From NCBI GenBank assembly GCA_017646785.1, contig JAGCLX010000017.1:1-5959 (forward strand): a stretch of DNA of 5,959 nucleotides, read 5' to 3'. The DNA comes from Alistipes sp. Its GTDB lineage: Bacteria > Bacteroidota > Bacteroidia > Bacteroidales > Rikenellaceae. The notes beneath the pieces were generated by a model that saw only the letters and a program-made list of their open reading frames with translations, made no database searches and had not been told where the DNA came from. Below are positions 1-5,959 of this stretch, piece after piece. The position numbers and the translations under genes are program-made. Within the stretch, counting starts at the first letter, position 1. The number at the start of each line of letters is the position of its first letter.

Positions 1-1
1 A

Positions 2-1711
2 AAGGCCGAAAACCCTGAGTCAGAGAGCGTTAAGGTTGTGTATAGCCGCACCGAGAAGGGTTTTTGGAGCTACGCCGTGGACTTCCTGCCCTGGCTCTTG
101 ATAATTGTGGTGTGGATACTCATCATGCGCTCTATGTCGCGTGGTGCTGGCGGTGGCGCAGGTGGTGGCATCATGAACGTGGGCAAGGCGCGCGCTCAGA
201 TGTCGGACAAGAACAGCAAAGAGCGCGTTACATTCAAGGATGTCGCAGGCCTGGAGGAGGCTAAGGTCGAGATTATGGAGATTGTGGACTTCCTCAAGAA
301 CGCTAATAAGTACAAGGAGTTGGGCGCAAAGATTCCCCGCGGAGCACTTCTCGCAGGCCCTCCAGGAACGGGTAAGACGCTGTTGGCTAAGGCTGTTGCT
401 GGCGAGGCTAACGTGCCCTTCCTCTCGATTTCGGGCTCCGACTTTGTGGAGATGTTCGTGGGTGTGGGTGCTTCGCGTGTGCGCGACCTCTTTGAGCAGG
501 CTAAGAAGGTGGCACCCTGCATAGTCTTTATCGACGAGATTGACGCCATAGGCCGTGCGCGAGGCAAGAACTCGGGCTTCTCGGGCAACGACGAGCGCGA
601 AAATACGCTCAATCAGCTACTTACCGAGATGGATGGCTTCCAGACCAACGCTGGTGTTATCGTCTTGGCGGCAACCAACCGTGTCGACATCCTGGATAAG
701 GCGCTTATGCGTGCTGGCCGCTTCGACCGCCAGATAGAGGTGGGTCTTCCCGACGTCAAGGAGCGCAAAGAGATATTCGAGGTACACCTCAAGAAGTTGA
801 AGCTCGACGATAAGCTCGATAGGGAGTTCTTGGCTAAGCAGACCCCAGGCTTCGCGGGTGCCGACATCGCCAATGTATGTAATGAGGCAGCTCTTATCGC
901 TGCGCGCAACAACCATAAGTGTGTCTTGCAGGAGGATTTCCTCGCCGCTATCGACCGTATCGTTGGTGGCTTGGAGCGTAGAAATATGCCTATGACCGCC
1001 GAGGAGCGCCGCTCGACAGCCATCCATGAGGTTGGCCATGCTACGGTCATGTGGCGCTTGAAGAACTGCGACCCCGTGCTTAAGGTCACCATCATCCCTC
1101 GCGGTAGGTCGTTGGGTGCTACGTGGTACTTGCCCGAGGAGCGCGTCAACCACAATGTCGAGCACTTCATGCACAAGATGGCGGGCTTGCTCGGTGGCCG
1201 TGTGGCGGAGCAGGAGCTTATGGGCATCACCTCTACGGGTGCTATCAGCGACCTCGAGCGCACATCAAAGACGGCATACGCTATGGTTGCCTACTACGGC
1301 ATGAGCCCTAAGGTGGGTAACATCAGCTATTACGATGCTACGGGTCAGCGTGATACATTCACCAAGCCATTCTCGGAGCAGACAGCACAGCTCATTGATG
1401 ACGAGGTGCGCCGCATTGTCGAGGAGGCCGTTACGCTCACCCGCAACATCATCAACGCCGAGCGTGAGAACATCGAGCGCATAGCCGACATCCTCTTGGA
1501 GAAGGAGACCATCTTCTCGGAGGACCTCGAGGCGGTGTTGGGCAAGAGCGCACAGCAACTTGCTAAGGAGGAGCTTGAGGCTCTGGAGCGTGCTAAGATA
1601 GCCACTACGGATGGTGAGTCTGAGGATGACGCTACGGTGACGAGTGTCGATGGCACAGATATAAAGTATGTAATCGAGCCCTCGGCAGATGATAGTGCCG
1701 AGAGGGAGTAA
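2..1711 (+). CDS. ftsH: ATP-dependent zinc metalloprotease FtsH (5' partial)
   Basis: This is a membrane-anchored AAA+ protease that unfolds and degrades misfolded or regulatory membrane and cytosolic proteins. The frame is open to the left edge, so the start, the first membrane helix and most of the periplasmic domain lie outside. The window holds 569 residues of a family usually about 610-710 long. A GTG at 38 is internal, not the start. In fragment numbering: second membrane helix at 28-42; glycine-rich linker at about 48-56; Walker A GPPGTGKT at 119-126 (bases 356-379); Walker B IVFIDEID from 174 (base 521); pore motif MFVGVG; second region of homology ATNR...RAGRFDRQ with the arginine fingers; zinc site HEVGH at 342-346 (bases 1025-1039); probable third zinc ligand Asp417 in GAISD (base 1250). 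Spacing from the first His to this Asp is 75, close to the 78 of E. coli FtsH. The tail is acidic and probably disordered. All key catalytic residues are present. It ends 13 bases before cdsA. Confidence 0.97.
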   Translation, partial: KAENPESESVKVVYSRTEKGFWSYAVDFLPWLLIIVVWILIMRSMSRGAGGGAGGGIMNVGKARAQMSDKNSKERVTFKDVAGLEEAKVEIMEIVDFLKNANKYKELGAKIPRGALLAGPPGTGKTLLAKAVAGEANVPFLSISGSDFVEMFVGVGASRVRDLFEQAKKVAPCIVFIDEIDAIGRARGKNSGFSGNDERENTLNQLLTEMDGFQTNAGVIVLAATNRVDILDKALMRAGRFDRQIEVGLPDVKERKEIFEVHLKKLKLDDKLDREFLAKQTPGFAGADIANVCNEAALIAARNNHKCVLQEDFLAAIDRIVGGLERRNMPMTAEERRSTAIHEVGHATVMWRLKNCDPVLKVTIIPRGRSLGATWYLPEERVNHNVEHFMHKMAGLLGGRVAEQELMGITSTGAISDLERTSKTAYAMVAYYGMSPKVGNISYYDATGQRDTFTKPFSEQTAQLIDDEVRRIVEEAVTLTRNIINAERENIERIADILLEKETIFSEDLEAVLGKSAQQLAKEELEALERAKIATTDGESEDDATVTSVDGTDIKYVIEPSADDSAERE

Positions 1712-1724
1712 AATAGATGAAGAT

Positions 1725-2603
1725 ATGAGTGATAAGATGCGAAATTTGTTGGTACGCACCGCCAGTGGCGCGGTGTTGTTGGGCATAGTCCTCGGTGCTG
1801 CCTACGGAGGTAAGTATGCCTATGGCAGTCTGTTGCTGCTCATCGTGGTGTTCGGCATGTGGGAGTTCTATAATATCGCCGCAGCCAAGGGTGCTGAGCC
1901 CCGCCGCACGCTCGGTCTTGCATCGGGTATCGTACTCTTTGTCACTTCGTACTTCCTCTTCGACGGATGTGTAGACCCCTTCACCTCGCGGTTCAGTGTC
2001 GATATGCTCATTGGCGGCGTGTTGTACTTCTCGGTGCTCATTCCGCTATGCTTCATTGTGGAGCTGTTCCACGAGTCGGAGACACCGCTCAGGAACGTGG
2101 CAACCACACTCACGGGCATCTTCTATGTGGCATACCCCATGTGTTTGATGCTCTTCATCCCCTTGCTATTTACTGGAGAGTGGGTCCCCGAGGCATTCCT
2201 TTTCTACCTATTTATTGTGTGGGGCAACGATGTCTTTGCCTACCTCACGGGTGTTAGCATCGGCAAGCATAAGATGTGTCCACGCATCTCGCCCAAGAAG
2301 TCGTGGGAGGGCTTTGTCGGAGGCATTGTAGGCGCTATGGCTATGGGTGCTATCGGCTCTTATGTCGTTGGTGGTGGCCTGGGTATGTGGCTCGGCCTAT
2401 CGCTTGTTGTGGCCATTACGAGTGTCTTTGGCGACCTTGTGGAGTCGATGTTCAAGCGCGAGGCTGGTATTAAGGACTCTGGCAACATCATCCCTGGTCA
2501 TGGAGGCATCCTCGATAGATTTGATGCACTACTCATCTCGTCGCCCTTTGCCTTTGTCTACCTCGTTGGCGCGTCGTTCATCTTTGAAAACTATGTATAC
2601 TAA
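1725..2603 (+). CDS. cdsA: Phosphatidate cytidylyltransferase (CDP-diacylglycerol synthase)
   Basis: This integral membrane enzyme converts phosphatidic acid and CTP to CDP-diacylglycerol, the precursor of bacterial phospholipids. The 292-residue product is mostly hydrophobic, with several membrane helices between residues 10 and 235 and one near 270-288. The family signature lies at residues 241-267 (bases 2445-2525): SMFKR, then KDSGNIIPGHGG, then LDRFD. It fits the S-x-[LIVMF]-K-R...K-D...H-G-G...D-R-x-D pattern throughout. The conserved GNDVFAY (167-173) and ISPKKSWEG (188-196) blocks are also present. The frame stays open back to an ATG at 1689 inside ftsH. I prefer 1725 because it clears the ftsH stop and leaves only a short polar lead before the first helix. 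The ATG at 1737 is also plausible, since many homologues start with the same M-[RK]-N-x(2)-[VI]-R-T pattern. No strong ribosome binding site decides between them. The downstream decarboxylase gene belongs to the same lipid branch. Confidence 0.96.
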   Translation: MSDKMRNLLVRTASGAVLLGIVLGAAYGGKYAYGSLLLLIVVFGMWEFYNIAAAKGAEPRRTLGLASGIVLFVTSYFLFDGCVDPFTSRFSVDMLIGGVLYFSVLIPLCFIVELFHESETPLRNVATTLTGIFYVAYPMCLMLFIPLLFTGEWVPEAFLFYLFIVWGNDVFAYLTGVSIGKHKMCPRISPKKSWEGFVGGIVGAMAMGAIGSYVVGGGLGMWLGLSLVVAITSVFGDLVESMFKREAGIKDSGNIIPGHGGILDRFDALLISSPFAFVYLVGASFIFENYVY

Positions 2604-2622
2604 CCTAAAATAAACCATACCT

Positions 2623-3291
2623 ATGAAGATAAATAAAGAGGGTTACATTATCATTGCTGTCACAGGTCTTGCATGTCTTGCAGCCTGGCTCTTGGCATAC
2701 TTCTACATAAAGTTCTTGGCTGCCTATCTGTGGATCTTGGGAGCCCTACTGTTTGTATTTTGGCTCTTTGTCATGGCCTTTTTCCGTCAGCCCCGCCGCG
2801 TGCAGATTCACGATGACGAACTCATCTTCTCGCCCTGCGATGGCCGTGTAGTGGTTACGGAGGTTGTTACCGACAATGAGTATATCAAGGAGGAGATGCT
2901 CCAAATCTCAATCTTTATGTCGGTTACCAATGTGCACATGAACTGGTTGCCCGTAGGTGGCGAGGTGGAGTACACCAAGCACCACCATGGCCGCTTCCTC
3001 GTGGCATGGCACCCTAAGTCATCTACCGAGAATGAGCGCGCCACTACTGTCGTACGCCTCAAGGATGGCCGCAAGGTGCTCATGCGCCAGATTGCAGGCT
3101 TCGTTGCCCGCCGCATAGTCAACTACATGAAGCCTGGTAAGCACGTCGACCAGAATAGCGTCATGGGCTTCATCAAGTTTGGCTCGCGCGTGGACTTGCT
3201 CATACCTAAGGACTCGGAGCTCTTTGTTGAGATTGGTGACCCCGTTATCGGCTCGCAGACTCCCATTGCACGCCTAAGCCGTCGCTCATAG
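2623..3291 (+). CDS. psd: Phosphatidylserine decarboxylase, short form (PSD-A-like proenzyme)
   Basis: This enzyme decarboxylates phosphatidylserine to phosphatidylethanolamine at the membrane, using a pyruvoyl group made by self-cleavage. The 222-residue product begins with hydrophobic segments at about 8-30 and 32-54, followed by the catalytic domain. The probable cleavage point is Gly187-Ser188 (bases 3181-3186) within GFIKFGSRVD. It would give a beta chain of 187 residues and an alpha chain of 35 with the pyruvoyl at its N-terminus. Asp73 in SPCDGRV and His105 in SVTNVHMN match the conserved residues expected to drive self-processing. Length and the FGSR site, in place of the LGST of the longer E. 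coli enzyme, point to the short family that also includes archaetidylserine decarboxylase-like proteins. The substrate is inferred from the cdsA neighbour. The ATG at 2623 has no Shine-Dalgarno sequence, only an A-rich leader, and fits the start of the first hydrophobic segment. The gene follows cdsA by 19 bases. Confidence 0.94.
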   Translation: MKINKEGYIIIAVTGLACLAAWLLAYFYIKFLAAYLWILGALLFVFWLFVMAFFRQPRRVQIHDDELIFSPCDGRVVVTEVVTDNEYIKEEMLQISIFMSVTNVHMNWLPVGGEVEYTKHHHGRFLVAWHPKSSTENERATTVVRLKDGRKVLMRQIAGFVARRIVNYMKPGKHVDQNSVMGFIKFGSRVDLLIPKDSELFVEIGDPVIGSQTPIARLSRRS

Positions 3292-3307
3292 TATCTCTAT
3301 AGCCCGT

Positions 3308-4393
3308 ATGACTACCGAGAAGATTATCAAGGGACTTGCCACGTTGGTCATTGTCGCTGCCGTGCTCGCGGTGGTTGGCTACTTGTGGCATATCGTGGTG
3401 TATGTTGCTGCTGCCGCTGTGCTTGCTATTTTGGGTAGGCCGCTCGTGCGCATCATCACACGCTTGAAGCTCTTTGGCCGTAACCTATCTCGAGGTGTTG
3501 CTGCCGCCCTTACGTTGGGTGTTATATGGATTGTCGTGGGTCTGCTTTTGACCCTCTTCTTCCCATTGGTGTTTAATAAGCTCTATGAGCTATCTACGCT
3601 CGACTGGGAGCATATCACCATGGTCGTGCGTCAGGCGTTTGTCAACGTGGAGCAGTATATCGAGTTACGCTTGCCTGTTGATGTCCCCAGCCTTGAGGTG
3701 GTATTCAAGGATGGCGTGTTCAGCCTCTTCAGTGCCGGCTTGTTCACCAACGTGGCGAGCTACTTTGTGAGTGCTGCTGTAGCCTTCTTCTCGATATCGT
3801 TCATCACCTTCTTCTTCATGCGTGAGGATGGACTGTTCTATAGGGGCGTTGCGCTCTTCTTCCCCGATAATTACCACCAGAATGTCTTTCGTGCCCTCGA
3901 CTCCATCACCATGTTGCTCAAGCGCTACTTTGGAGGTCTTGTTGTTGAGAGCCTTGTTCTTACTGCGGTTATTGCGCTTGTGTTATCCCTCTTTGGCATG
4001 CGCATTAACGATGCATGGGTTCTTGGTTTGATTGTCGGCGTACTGAATGTAGTGCCCTATGCTGGCCCATTCATCGGTAGTATTATCGCCGTGGCTATGT
4101 CTATGCTCACACCCATCGATGGAGCAATGATGTATACCGTCATCGTGGTGTTCTCTACGATTGTAGTGGTTAAGGTTATCGACGACTTCGTTATCCAGCC
4201 TACGCTCTACTCGGAGCGTGTTCAGGCGCACCCCTTGGAGGTGTTCCTGGTTATCCTGATAGCAGGTTTTATAGGTGGTGTATGGGGTATGCTATTGGCC
4301 ATCCCACTCTACACCATTCTTAGAGTCTTTGCGCGCGAGTTCTTCTCTGAGTATAGCATTGTGCGCAAGCTAACAAATCAAATGACGAAATAG
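3308..4393 (+). CDS. AI-2E/PerM-family transmembrane transporter
   Basis: This 361-residue polytopic membrane protein belongs to the AI-2E transporter family, which includes E. coli TqsA, YdiK and PerM. Hydrophobic segments lie at about 8-27, 28-44, 64-90, 150-171, 211-230, 237-267, 274-292 and 311-341, which fits the eight-helix family plan. A soluble stretch of about 60 residues (90-148) sits between the third and fourth. Family hallmarks in the C-terminal half are FFFMREDG (168-175), VLNVVPYAGPFIG (245-257), KVIDDFVIQPTLYSERVQAH (289-308) and the Gly-rich FIGGVWGMLLAIP (321-333). The substrate cannot be read from sequence: members have been linked to autoinducer-2 export or to sodium/proton exchange, and most are uncharacterised, so a quorum-sensing role should not be assumed. 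The gene starts 16 bases after the decarboxylase gene. It ends with tandem in-frame stops (TAG TAA) just before the riboflavin kinase gene. Confidence 0.93.
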   Translation: MTTEKIIKGLATLVIVAAVLAVVGYLWHIVVYVAAAAVLAILGRPLVRIITRLKLFGRNLSRGVAAALTLGVIWIVVGLLLTLFFPLVFNKLYELSTLDWEHITMVVRQAFVNVEQYIELRLPVDVPSLEVVFKDGVFSLFSAGLFTNVASYFVSAAVAFFSISFITFFFMREDGLFYRGVALFFPDNYHQNVFRALDSITMLLKRYFGGLVVESLVLTAVIALVLSLFGMRINDAWVLGLIVGVLNVVPYAGPFIGSIIAVAMSMLTPIDGAMMYTVIVVFSTIVVVKVIDDFVIQPTLYSERVQAHPLEVFLVILIAGFIGGVWGMLLAIPLYTILRVFAREFFSEYSIVRKLTNQMTK

Positions 4394-4399
4394 TAAGTT

Positions 4400-4768
4400 A
4401 TGATAGATATTGAGCAGGAGGTGGTACATGGCCGTAAGATTGGCCGTGCATTGGGCTTTCCTACGGCAAATATGAGCCTTGAGGGGTATGTGGATATTGA
4501 GCGAGGTGTCTATCGCTCGAGTGTGGTTATTGATGGTGTTCGCTATCGCGCTATGTCGAATGTCGGCATCCGCCCCTCGGTGGGAGGCAAGGAGTTGTTG
4601 CTCGAGACCCACGTCATAGACTTCTCTGGCGACCTGTATGGTCGTCGTTTGCGTGTCACTCTTGAGGAGAAGCTGCGCGACGAGAAGCGCTTTTCCTCTA
4701 TCAGCGACCTCAAGGAGCAACTCCAGCGCGACTATGCGCAATGTGGTGGCAGGTTACATACTCTATAG
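4400..4768 (+). CDS. Stand-alone riboflavin kinase (RibF C-terminal domain only)
   Basis: This predicted cytosolic kinase phosphorylates riboflavin to FMN. The 122 residues match only the C-terminal kinase half of bifunctional bacterial RibF, which is about 300 residues long. Visible landmarks: VVHGRKIGRALGFPTAN at 8-24, containing the PTAN nucleotide and metal-binding motif (21-24); RGVYRSSVVIDG (35-46); SNVGIRPS (53-60), where most relatives have GxRPT; LLLETHVIDF (66-75) with Glu69 as the likely catalytic base; and DLYGRRLRV followed by LRDEKRFSSISDLKEQL. The FMN adenylyltransferase half is absent. A stop codon lies in frame at 4394-4396, two codons before the ATG, and the preceding frame encodes a different protein, so the short form is real unless there is a sequencing error. 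The kinase domain itself looks complete. I give no symbol because ribF normally means the two-domain enzyme. It lies 6 bases after the AI-2E-family gene and 9 before ispE. Confidence 0.9.
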   Translation: MIDIEQEVVHGRKIGRALGFPTANMSLEGYVDIERGVYRSSVVIDGVRYRAMSNVGIRPSVGGKELLLETHVIDFSGDLYGRRLRVTLEEKLRDEKRFSSISDLKEQLQRDYAQCGGRLHTL

Positions 4769-4777
4769 TTTTAATGT

Positions 4778-5596
4778 ATGATTGTCAGGGCCAACTGTAA
4801 GATAAACCTCGGCTTGTTCGTCACGCGTAAGCGTGATGATGGCTACCACGAGCTTGAGACTGTCATGCTCCCCGTGCGCGGACTCTACGATGTTGTCGAG
4901 GTTGAGCACGCTGAGGGGTGTGATGTGGTGTTTAGTGGTACGGGTATCGAGGTGGACTGCCCCGCAGAGAGGAACCTCTGTGTACGTGCCGCACGCCTTA
5001 TGCAGGAGCGCTATGGCGTGGGTGGTGTGAATATAAGGTTGGATAAGCGCGTGCCCTTTGGTGCAGGTTTGGGTGGTGGCTCGTCAGACGCTACGGCTGT
5101 TATCGTCGCCATCAACGAGGTCTATAATCTCGGCCTTGATAAGCCTACGTTGGCATCCTTGGCTGCCGAACTGGGTAGCGACACCCCCTTCTTTGTCTAC
5201 AACACGCCGCAGCTGTGTACGGGCCGTGGCGAGATTATGTCGCCCGCGGATGTCGATTTGAGCGGTCTGTGGCTGGCTGTCGCTAAGCCCCTAAACGAGG
5301 GCGTGTCTACTAAGGAGGCATACTCGGGTATCCGCCCAAAGCAACCCACTGAGAGCCTTACGGAGTTGTTAAGGAGTGATATTAGCGAGTGGCAGGGTAG
5401 TGTCGTCAACGACTTTGAACCCCATATCTTTGCTGCCCACCCCGCGATTAAGAGCTTGAAACAGAAGATGTTGGATGCGGGAGCTATGTATGCTGCTATG
5501 TCGGGCTCAGGCTCTGCGGTCTTTGGACTCTTTGATGCGAAGCCAACTTTGGCGCTTGACGCAGACACGTTCCTGCATGTAGAGTATATCGAGTAA
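4778..5596 (+). CDS. ispE: 4-diphosphocytidyl-2-C-methyl-D-erythritol kinase
   Basis: This cytosolic GHMP-family kinase phosphorylates the 2-hydroxyl of 4-diphosphocytidyl-2-C-methyl-D-erythritol with ATP, a middle step of the MEP route to isoprenoids. The 272-residue product is close to the usual length (E. coli 283). It opens with ANCKINLGL (5-13), in which Lys8 matches the catalytic lysine. Next comes DDGYHELETV (20-29), typical of the IspE substrate site. The ATP-binding loop PFGAGLGGGSSDA is at 93-105, the catalytic Asp135 sits in ELGSDTPFF (131-139), and the C-terminal GHMP motif MSGSGSAVFG is at 241-250. The start at 4778 places the KIN motif at the normal distance from the N-terminus. 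Another ATG at 4774 is out of frame. No Shine-Dalgarno sequence is visible. It is the last gene of the + strand run, followed by a hairpin terminator. Confidence 0.97.
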   Translation: MIVRANCKINLGLFVTRKRDDGYHELETVMLPVRGLYDVVEVEHAEGCDVVFSGTGIEVDCPAERNLCVRAARLMQERYGVGGVNIRLDKRVPFGAGLGGGSSDATAVIVAINEVYNLGLDKPTLASLAAELGSDTPFFVYNTPQLCTGRGEIMSPADVDLSGLWLAVAKPLNEGVSTKEAYSGIRPKQPTESLTELLRSDISEWQGSVVNDFEPHIFAAHPAIKSLKQKMLDAGAMYAAMSGSGSAVFGLFDAKPTLALDADTFLHVEYIE

Positions 5597-5614
5597 ACTA
5601 TATAGAGTAAACTA
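5587..5614 (+). repeat. 14-bp imperfect tandem repeat spanning the ispE stop
   Basis: Two adjacent 14-base units, TATCGAGTAAACTA (5587-5600) and TATAGAGTAAACTA (5601-5614), differ at one base. The first unit contains the ispE stop codon at 5594-5596. The second lies between that stop and the terminator hairpin, and its TAA is not in the ispE frame. This looks like a small local duplication. I see no function for it. Confidence 0.8.
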
Positions 5615-5657
5615 AAGTGGAGGTCACCCCGAAAGGTCACCTCCACTTCTGTTTTTT
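5615..5657 (+). terminator. Rho-independent terminator after ispE
   Basis: The left arm AAGTGGAGGTCACC (5615-5628) pairs with the right arm GGTCACCTCCACTT (5635-5648) around a 6-base loop CCGAAA. This gives 13 pairs with a single C-C mismatch (5625 against 5638). A T-rich tail follows, TCTG and then six T (5652-5657). It lies 18 bases after the ispE stop and 14 bases before the end of the converging DUF3127 gene. On the - strand the hairpin is followed by a weaker TAGTTTA tail, so it may also end the opposing transcript. Confidence 0.88.
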
Positions 5658-5671
5658 AAGCTGTGCCTACT

Positions 5672-5959
5672 TTAGAATGGCATGTCGTCCACCACGCCAG
5701 CGCCTGCTGCGTATGATGGCTGTGGCTCCTCCACGAATGGGGGCATGTCGGCTGCGGGAGCTGCTGCTGCCGCCTGCAAGGGCTGCACGCGCCATGCACG
5801 CACGTCTGTGTACCAGCGACCCTGGTAGTTGCGGCTCTCGATGTCGAACGACACAAGGTAGCTCTCGCCCACGCGGAGGTTAGCCACCTCCTGACCCTTG
5901 TTCATGAAAGTTACTGCGAGCTCCTTGCCATACTGCTTGTTAGGCTGCTCGAATACTAC
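5672..5959 (-). CDS. DUF3127 family protein (5' partial), SSB-like acidic tail
   Basis: The C-terminal 95 residues are in the window. The frame is open to the right edge on the - strand, so the start is outside, and the ATG at 5905-5903 is internal. The block LRVGESYLVSFDIESRNY followed by QGRWYTDVRAWRV (fragment residues 28-58) matches what I know of DUF3127, a small Bacteroidetes family of unknown function. These residues read like alternating beta strands, compatible with an OB-like barrel. After them comes a low-complexity Ala/Pro-rich linker (about 60-85, including QAAAAAPAA) and a C-terminal DDMPF. A related ADMPPF occurs about 20 residues earlier. The linker plus acidic aromatic-ended tip resembles the tail of single-stranded DNA-binding proteins (E. 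coli SSB ends DDDIPF), which suggests, without proving, a role near DNA. The family call is fairly secure; the function is inference. Confidence 0.85.
   Translation of the reverse strand, partial: VVFEQPNKQYGKELAVTFMNKGQEVANLRVGESYLVSFDIESRNYQGRWYTDVRAWRVQPLQAAAAAPAADMPPFVEEPQPSYAAGAGVVDDMPF

Noticed and set aside
1025..1039. HEVGH instead of the HEAGH of E. coli FtsH
   Set aside because: Only the two His and the Glu of HExxH are required. The Ala to Val change is at a variable position and does not suggest loss of protease activity.
613..1263. Long open frame on the - strand (216 codons) inside ftsH
   Set aside because: It lies wholly opposite a strongly conserved FtsH region. Its translation is Ser/Arg/Leu-rich without recognisable motifs, as expected of a shadow of GC-biased codons.
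1265..1786. 173-codon - strand frame across the ftsH-cdsA junction
   Set aside because: It spans two well-supported + strand genes and their junction. Its translation is unlike any family I recognise.
2735..2770. Possible Bacteroidales-type promoter (TAnnTTTG-like) within the 5' part of the decarboxylase gene
   Set aside because: The match is off by one in spacing, has no convincing -33 partner, and lies inside a coding sequence.
3308..4393. Quorum-sensing exporter suggested by the family name AI-2E
   Set aside because: The family name derives from one member. There is no luxS or related gene in the window and the substrate cannot be read from sequence.
4370..4741. 123-codon open frame on the - strand opposite the riboflavin kinase gene
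   Set aside because: It is antisense to a gene with clear family motifs, its translation shows no domain, and it has no separate promoter or spacing context.
5617..5883. 88-codon + strand frame starting in the terminator hairpin
   Set aside because: It begins inside the terminator stem and runs opposite the DUF3127 coding sequence, whose - strand translation carries a recognisable conserved block.

Overview
The window looks like an ordinary chromosomal stretch from a member of the Bacteroidales. An Alistipes-like (Rikenellaceae) gut bacterium is my best guess. That guess rests on the FtsH type (glycine-rich linker after the second membrane helix, RAGRFDRQ arginine-finger region), the ftsH-cdsA adjacency, a DUF3127 gene (a family I know mainly from Bacteroidetes), moderately GC-rich codon use, and the lack of convincing Shine-Dalgarno sequences before the genes. 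It is an inference from recalled family patterns, not a database match.

Layout: six genes lie head to tail on the + strand with gaps of only 6-19 bases. They are ftsH (5' end cut by the window edge), cdsA, a phosphatidylserine decarboxylase gene, an AI-2E/PerM-family membrane protein, a short stand-alone riboflavin kinase, and ispE. No gap is long enough to hold a recognisable promoter, so they probably form one transcription unit that starts upstream of the window. After ispE come a 14-bp imperfect tandem repeat and a strong hairpin followed by a T run, taken as the terminator. Beyond it a DUF3127 gene converges from the - strand, and its 5' end is cut by the right edge.

Functional theme: most of the run concerns the membrane and basic metabolism. 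FtsH is the membrane-anchored quality-control protease. CdsA makes CDP-diacylglycerol, and the decarboxylase makes phosphatidylethanolamine from phosphatidylserine. The phosphatidylserine synthase that would link these two steps is not in the window. The AI-2E-family protein is a polytopic membrane protein of unknown substrate. Riboflavin kinase makes FMN, and IspE catalyses the ATP-dependent step of the MEP isoprenoid pathway.

I see no mobile element, CRISPR array, tRNA, rRNA or phage gene, and no clear sign of horizontal transfer. No previously undescribed system is evident. The points most worth a second look are the riboflavin kinase that lacks the FAD-synthetase half of usual bacterial RibF, and the DUF3127 protein, whose acidic C-terminus (DDMPF) resembles the partner-binding tip of single-stranded DNA-binding proteins.
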